Shown: positions 60,030 through 64,000 of the stretch, in pieces | Position numbering within the stretch: position 1 is the stretch's first letter | How the letters are laid out: each line of letters begins with the position of its first letter | Assembly (NCBI RefSeq): GCF_038002825.1 | Contig: NZ_JBBODF010000001.1 | Location: 620,001-684,000, forward strand | Source of the DNA: Paenibacillus sp. FSL H8-0048 | GTDB taxonomy: Bacteria > Bacillota > Bacilli > Paenibacillales > Paenibacillaceae | Direction: 5' to 3' | DNA: 64,000 nt | The notes under the pieces: generated by a model | Told to the model about the DNA's origin: nothing | The model's database searches: none | What the model saw: only the letters and a program-made list of their open reading frames with translations | Position numbers and translations under genes: made by a program

Positions 60030-61697
60030 TCAGTCCCTGTCTTTATATGTGATTTCCGTATTACTGACAATAATGTTTCCGTTATTCCCCGTGCCTACGG
60101 CTTCTCGATCTGAAATAACCGTTGTATCCGGCGGTATAGAATTAGAAGAGCTTCCCTTCTTCTTGTTTTTTACATCATAGAGAAAGTAAGAAATATCCTT
60201 CGCCTTCGGCGCTGAATAGCCCGTGGGCGAAGGCTCCAGCGTATAGGATTTTATCACTGCAAAATTAGCGTCCCTCCAACCTGCAACCTCCACTGCCGAA
60301 TCATCATTGCTGTCTTCCGTTTGAATGGAAGCAATCGGAAGCCCGTCCTTATCGTAGAAGTGGATGGCCTGCGGAGCTATTTCTAAATAATCAATATCGA
60401 TATCCAGGATTCGCTTGCTTTCATTAAGGGATTGATTCATCCAGGCAATGGTCCCCGCCGGGTTCCACTTTATTTTCTCAGATGGCACATATTGATTCGT
60501 CGGCAATGCTACCCTGCGTAACGGAACGCCTTTATTATTGTAGAATGTCAATTGTCCGCTCTCATCATCATGGACAAACCGCTCTAACGTTGGAGCAAGA
60601 AAGAGAGAAGGCGCTCCACTCGTCGAATGAGGGATGACAGGATATTTTAATAGATGCACATCATCCTTGCCTGTCTTCAGATCAAAGATCCATACATTTC
60701 CAAGGTAGCTTTGCAGGAATAGCTTTTGCTCATCCGCTCTCCATTCTTGATTATAAATATAATCGTAATCAGGTGTAAGCGGCCAAAAGTCTTCGCGGAG
60801 ACGTTCAATAGCTCCCGTGGCTGTATTGTAAGCGGACAAGTGGTATTGTCCTGCCTTCTCCGTCAACTCCGATTCCAGAAACAACAGACGGTCGTTATCC
60901 ATTGGAAACAGCATATTGTAACTGCTCATAAATGAATTATTCCAGCGATTGTCTGATGAGTTCAATGTATCGCTCCATCTTACACGTACTTCATCCGTAG
61001 AAGGATCATGGGATATTAATGCATTGATTGCGTTATGGTCTCCGTAAAAGAGATGCACGGTATGATATTTTATCCCCTGTAATTCAACAGCCGGGCCTCC
61101 GCTTAGCGAATAGTTATTTTTCGGCAGACCTATCGGCCTGGCCACAAGATCTCCGGCAGAATTCCTCACGGCTCTGAACGTCAGATCTTCCAGGCTTGAT
61201 GCTGCGAACACCTTCTTCTTCAATTCAGCCGTAGCTTCCTTAGTCAGCGTGTATCCGGTATGCGTATCTCTCATATCCATAATCATGGCTTGCTCGCTCT
61301 TCTCGTTGATCCATAGCTGAAACGCATATTTCTTCTTTGCAGACTCCATTAAGATATCGTAGCCGGCATCAGACACATTTAGAATTCCTGGTATGGGGAC
61401 TGCACTTTGGATCGCGCGGACAATCACTTCTATAGATTCTTGATCTGTGTATTCCATCGAAACTTCAGAGCTCTCCGGTGTCTTGTTGAGTAATTTGGTA
61501 AACGTGATTGTCTTGACGGACTCAAATTCGTAGTTTGTGATGGTCTGTGTACTGCTGTCATCAATGGGGCTGGATACGGGATGAACAGAGTTGTTACCTT
61601 GTAGGGCTTGGTCTTCGTCATCTCTGCCGGTACAGCCCGCCAGCGCCAGAATTATAGAAATAGCTGCTGCTGGAACTAGAAGTTTTCGCTTTATCAC
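60030..61697 (-). CDS. Lipoprotein of unknown function, propeller-like
   Basis: A 555-residue lipoprotein (lipobox LALAGC near residue 22). Strand-rich body with WD/TolB-like segments: VRWSDTLNSSDNRWNN, EWRADEQKLFLQSYLGNVWI, FDLKTGKDDVHLLKYPVIPH, KIKWNPAGTIAWMNQ. Residues about 45-150 look like a separate small domain (VKTITFTKLLNKTPES, IVRAIQSAVPIPGILNVSDA). No catalytic site seen. GTG at 61697 is chosen because GGGAGGG is six bases upstream; a TTG eight codons earlier is less supported. Convergent with the AraC regulator, 12 bases between stops. Confidence 0.75.
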   Translation of the reverse strand: MIKRKLLVPAAAISIILALAGCTGRDDEDQALQGNNSVHPVSSPIDDSSTQTITNYEFESVKTITFTKLLNKTPESSEVSMEYTDQESIEVIVRAIQSAVPIPGILNVSDAGYDILMESAKKKYAFQLWINEKSEQAMIMDMRDTHTGYTLTKEATAELKKKVFAASSLEDLTFRAVRNSAGDLVARPIGLPKNNYSLSGGPAVELQGIKYHTVHLFYGDHNAINALISHDPSTDEVRVRWSDTLNSSDNRWNNSFMSSYNMLFPMDNDRLLFLESELTEKAGQYHLSAYNTATGAIERLREDFWPLTPDYDYIYNQEWRADEQKLFLQSYLGNVWIFDLKTGKDDVHLLKYPVIPHSTSGAPSLFLAPTLERFVHDDESGQLTFYNNKGVPLRRVALPTNQYVPSEKIKWNPAGTIAWMNQSLNESKRILDIDIDYLEIAPQAIHFYDKDGLPIASIQTEDSNDDSAVEVAGWRDANFAVIKSYTLEPSPTGYSAPKAKDISYFLYDVKNKKKGSSSNSIPPDTTVISDREAVGTGNNGNIIVSNTEITYKDRD

Positions 61698-61788
61698 ATT
61701 GAACCCTCCCTCTTTCTTCAATAAATATAGGACGGTAGAAATGGGATATAGTTGCAGATAGAGAACCAGCCGTTTGGAATGGAGAGCA

Positions 61789-61970
61789 TTGTTGCACCTC
61801 TTGCAGGATTTTTGTATTACATTTACTGGCTGCGGTACAATGTTGCATTATTTGCAGGAATTCCAGTGTAGAGAGCAAGTTACGCTGAACTTGTTGCATT
61901 TCGTGCAAGATTTCAGCATAAACAGCCTTTATGGGACGGTATTGCTGCACTTTTTATAGGATTTCCCTAA
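61789..61970. repeat. Four-unit array of the GTTGCA 51-bp repeat family
   Basis: Cores at 61791, 61842, 61893 and 61944 (GCTGCA in the last) are exactly 51 bases apart. Minus-strand translation gives 17-residue units (MQQYRPIKAVYAEILHE, then MQQVQRNLLSTLEFLQI, MQHCTAASKCNTKILQE) without a stop across the array. Homologous to 27395-27585 and 187-235. It ends where the gene remnant at 61974 begins. Confidence 0.8.
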
Positions 61971-61973
61971 AAA

Positions 61974-62055
61974 TTAAAGTTGGTTCACAGTAACCGGCAC
62001 CAGCACGTCAGGGTCAAGCTTGGGATCACCTATCGTTAGCAGATCCTTCAGCAAA
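61974..62055 (-). pseudogene. C-terminal remnant of an unidentified protein
   Basis: A minus-strand frame ending in TAA at 61974-61976 encodes LLKDLLTIGDPKLDP then DVLVPVTVNQL. It looks like the end of a sugar-binding protein or LacI-type domain, but it is too short to be sure. Both sides are repeat sequence, which suggests that the remainder was removed by recombination. Confidence 0.3.
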
Positions 62056-62145
62056 CAAGTGGATAAACGCGCCTTAATTTACCGCTATTCGGCAGATTTA
62101 CCGAAGCAAGTGGAAAAACAGCATCTAATCATGCTGTTTTTCTCT
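62056..62145. repeat. Third 51-bp repeat type, two units, ending in a hairpin
   Basis: CAAGTGGATAAACGC at 62056 and CAAGTGGAAAAACAGC at 62107 start two units 51 bases apart. The second unit contains GAAAAACAGCAT/ATGCTGTTTTTC (62112-62142), a strong hairpin with a T tract that may stop the minus-strand permease transcript. 62146-62308 shows no gene or structure that I can name. Confidence 0.6.
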
Positions 62146-62308
62146 CTTTTGCAAATATGAGTAATATTAAGTGCTGTTTATACAACTGCTGTTTCCCCAA
62201 GATTCATTCGTATATCAGCAAGTGTAGTAAATCCAACGGTTTGGCGCGCCCCTGTAACCATCCGCATCCTTTACCATGCACATGCGTGGTGTTCCAGACT
62301 ACTTGCTA

Positions 62309-64000
62309 TCAAGTCATATCATCCCGCAGCGCATCAATGATATTCTCCCGCTTGATGGTGCTGACCGAGTACAGCATGGTGACGAATACGATCAGGAGCA
62401 CGCTGAACACGCTGATGCCGATGCTGGCCCAGGGGAAGATATAGCCGATCTGGTCCGCCCCGCCGATGAGCATGCCCCGGTAGATTAGCCAGGAGCAGGC
62501 CAGCCCGATGGGAAGCCCGAACAAGAGCGCGCGCATGCCATAGAAGGCACACTCGAAATTCATCATCCGCTGGAAATTGCGGTCGGACATCCCGATTGAG
62601 CGGAGCATCGCCAGCTCCCGGCGGCGCAGCTTGATGTTCGTAGAGATGGTGTTGAACACATTGGCAATTGCAATCAGCGAGATCATGATAATGAAGGTAT
62701 AGGCGAATACGTTAATGATAAAAATCATATTGCGATTCTCATCCATCATCGCATAGGTATTGTACAACTGATATTCATCCGTAATTTGTGCGCCTTGGAT
62801 GGTCTTCTCCATCTCCGCTACCGATTGTGCCGGATGCTTGGAGCGAAAGGTCAGTCCCTTCACTGCCGGCGGACTGTCCGCCGCTTCAAACTTGCCGATG
62901 AGTGAATAAGGAGCGATCACCCGGAAGAAGAACGGTTGGCTTGCGCCGGGGCTCCCAGTAACCGGGAGGGTATCCGGCGGTACGGTCTCTACGAAGGTAA
63001 CCGTTACATCATCCCCTTGCTCAATCTTCATTCCTCCCTCCGACTCAGGGGCAATGGTTAGGGTAGAGGATGAACGCTTGAACAAATTACCGAACTGGTC
63101 TACCTCCTTTAGCCGTTTATCGTCGGCAGGACTCATCGATTTGGCAACGCCGATAAACTTGGCGTCCGGACCTGTATATTCCGCTGCGGACAAGCCCAGC
63201 CCTTCGAGAATCTTCAGATAAGCGCTGTCATCCAGAAACTGCAGATCGACGGGCAGTGATACCTGCTCATGCGAGCGGCCCTCTTCGCTCCAATAAGCAT
63301 CCGAGAGCTCGCTTGCCCGGGCAAGTCCGGTCACTTTCATGAGTGTCTGGTAAGAGCTCTCATAGATCCCGCCTGCGGTTCTGAGCTTGTCATAGAGCGC
63401 TAGCATTTCACTGTCCTTCATAGATTGTGTGGCGAAGCCGATATCATAGGTGGTGAATGCTACTGCCTGCTCCGACATCTGCTTCAGATCTGTGACGAAA
63501 GCGCTGGCCGATATATACAGCACAACGCTTAACATGAGCGACAGCACAATGCTGCGGTAGCGCTTCTTGTTTCTTTTGAAATTCTTAAGGGCAAGGGTGC
63601 CTTCGAGACCGTAGATCCGCTGTGCCCGCCCGGACGTCTTCACAGCCTTGGCTTCAACCTTGACCTCGTTTGTCTGGCGGATACTCTCCATCACGGGAGT
63701 ACCTGCTGCCTTCCTGGCCGGTATATAGGCTGAGATCAGAATCGTGATCATGCTCAGCGCCGCTGCACAGGCGATGGCCGGAATGGATACCTGCAAGGTT
63801 AATGGAGCATTGGTATAGAGAACATTCCCGAAGTTCCTGGATACAACCGTTAGCACGAGTCCCATGCTGCCTATTCCCAAGATAATGCCAGCCGGTATGC
63901 CAGCCGACCCAATACACAGACCTTCGAACAGCACAGAGTTACGCAGCTGCTTCGCTGTGGCTCCCACCGATGAGAGTATGCCGAACTGGCGTGTGCGCTC
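62309..64000 (-). CDS. FtsX/MacB-type ABC transporter permease, 5' end outside the window
   Basis: At least 563 residues; the frame runs off the right edge with ERTRQFGILSSVGATAKQLR, the classic FtsX-domain motif. A second copy of the motif, RRRELAMLRSIGMSDRNFQR, lies near the C-terminus. Four or more helices flank each FtsX domain, with a large outside domain between. Full proteins of this type are about 800-1000 residues and act with a separate ATPase in lipoprotein or peptide-antibiotic transport. The ATPase gene is probably just outside the window. Confidence 0.88.
   Translation of the reverse strand, partial: ERTRQFGILSSVGATAKQLRNSVLFEGLCIGSAGIPAGIILGIGSMGLVLTVVSRNFGNVLYTNAPLTLQVSIPAIACAAALSMITILISAYIPARKAAGTPVMESIRQTNEVKVEAKAVKTSGRAQRIYGLEGTLALKNFKRNKKRYRSIVLSLMLSVVLYISASAFVTDLKQMSEQAVAFTTYDIGFATQSMKDSEMLALYDKLRTAGGIYESSYQTLMKVTGLARASELSDAYWSEEGRSHEQVSLPVDLQFLDDSAYLKILEGLGLSAAEYTGPDAKFIGVAKSMSPADDKRLKEVDQFGNLFKRSSSTLTIAPESEGGMKIEQGDDVTVTFVETVPPDTLPVTGSPGASQPFFFRVIAPYSLIGKFEAADSPPAVKGLTFRSKHPAQSVAEMEKTIQGAQITDEYQLYNTYAMMDENRNMIFIINVFAYTFIIMISLIAIANVFNTISTNIKLRRRELAMLRSIGMSDRNFQRMMNFECAFYGMRALLFGLPIGLACSWLIYRGMLIGGADQIGYIFPWASIGISVFSVLLIVFVTMLYSVSTIKRENIIDALRDDMT

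Noticed and set aside
61618..61950. Minus-strand open frame of 110 codons as a gene
   Set aside because: Made of the repeat array plus the start of the lipoprotein gene in another frame; kept only as a finding about periodic frames.
62146..62308. Search for a gene between the last repeat and the FtsX permease
   Set aside because: Short frames only, no ribosome binding site and no recognisable motif; nothing to report.

Overview
The window looks like a stretch of chromosome from a Paenibacillus-type endospore-forming Bacillota. The evidence is strong AGGAGG-type ribosome binding sites throughout, LipO/LplB/LplC-type sugar transporters, many two-component systems and AraC regulators with membrane sensors, a Spo0E-family phosphatase, a peptide-pheromone (RRNPP-type) receptor with its own small precursor gene, and secreted or cytoplasmic glycoside hydrolases. 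No tRNA, rRNA, CRISPR array, transposase or phage gene was seen.

Layout. 1-14300 is accessory, resistance-type and partly decaying DNA: a gene-fragment junction around a repeat, an M23 lipoprotein divergent from a two-component system, a short UvrA-like ABC protein with a DHFR-like partner, a second two-component system whose response regulator is broken, a DUF418 membrane protein, and a TetR / TetX-like / MFS resistance cassette in which the MFS gene is destroyed. 14300-31100 is a patchwork of small operons: secreted Ig-like protein, AraC, a small membrane protein, BCCT betaine transporter, GNAT overlapping a nonsense-interrupted MazG gene, LRR protein, methyltransferase, GH43, HxlR/SDR, ABC exporter, oligopeptide-binding protein, azoreductase and LysR. 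31100-36250 has an alpha/beta hydrolase and a tight minus-strand run Spo0E - response regulator - kinase - ABC ATPase - two permeases, resembling peptide-antibiotic sensing and immunity modules. 36430-38380 holds the RRNPP-type quorum-sensing pair. 38470-40930 is a TetR-led operon.

41060-60017 is one large carbohydrate cluster. Minus-strand genes run from two permeases and a sugar-binding lipoprotein through a secreted GH18-like multidomain protein, nagB, nagA, a GH20, a GH3 (NagZ type), an unknown membrane protein and a GH127. A divergent AraC-type membrane regulator and a near-perfect CcpA cre site lie at the head. The logic is secreted cleavage, import of amino-sugar glycans, cytoplasmic trimming by GH20/GH3 and catabolism to fructose-6-phosphate by NagA/NagB. 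No ATPase for the importer is encoded, so a shared MsmX-type ATPase is presumed. The window ends with an unknown lipoprotein and a 5'-truncated FtsX-type permease.

The most notable unexplained structures are: (i) the receptor/pheromone pair at 36434-37910, with candidate peptide end GHGWGT; (ii) three unrelated intergenic repeat families that share a 51-bp (17-codon) period, including a seven-unit double-palindrome array inside the amino-sugar operon; (iii) a ~50-bp hairpin repeat that supplies the last codons of the GH127 gene; (iv) several genes caught in decay (response regulator, MazG, MFS, MBL hydrolase). Family names are from motif recognition by eye; no database search was run.
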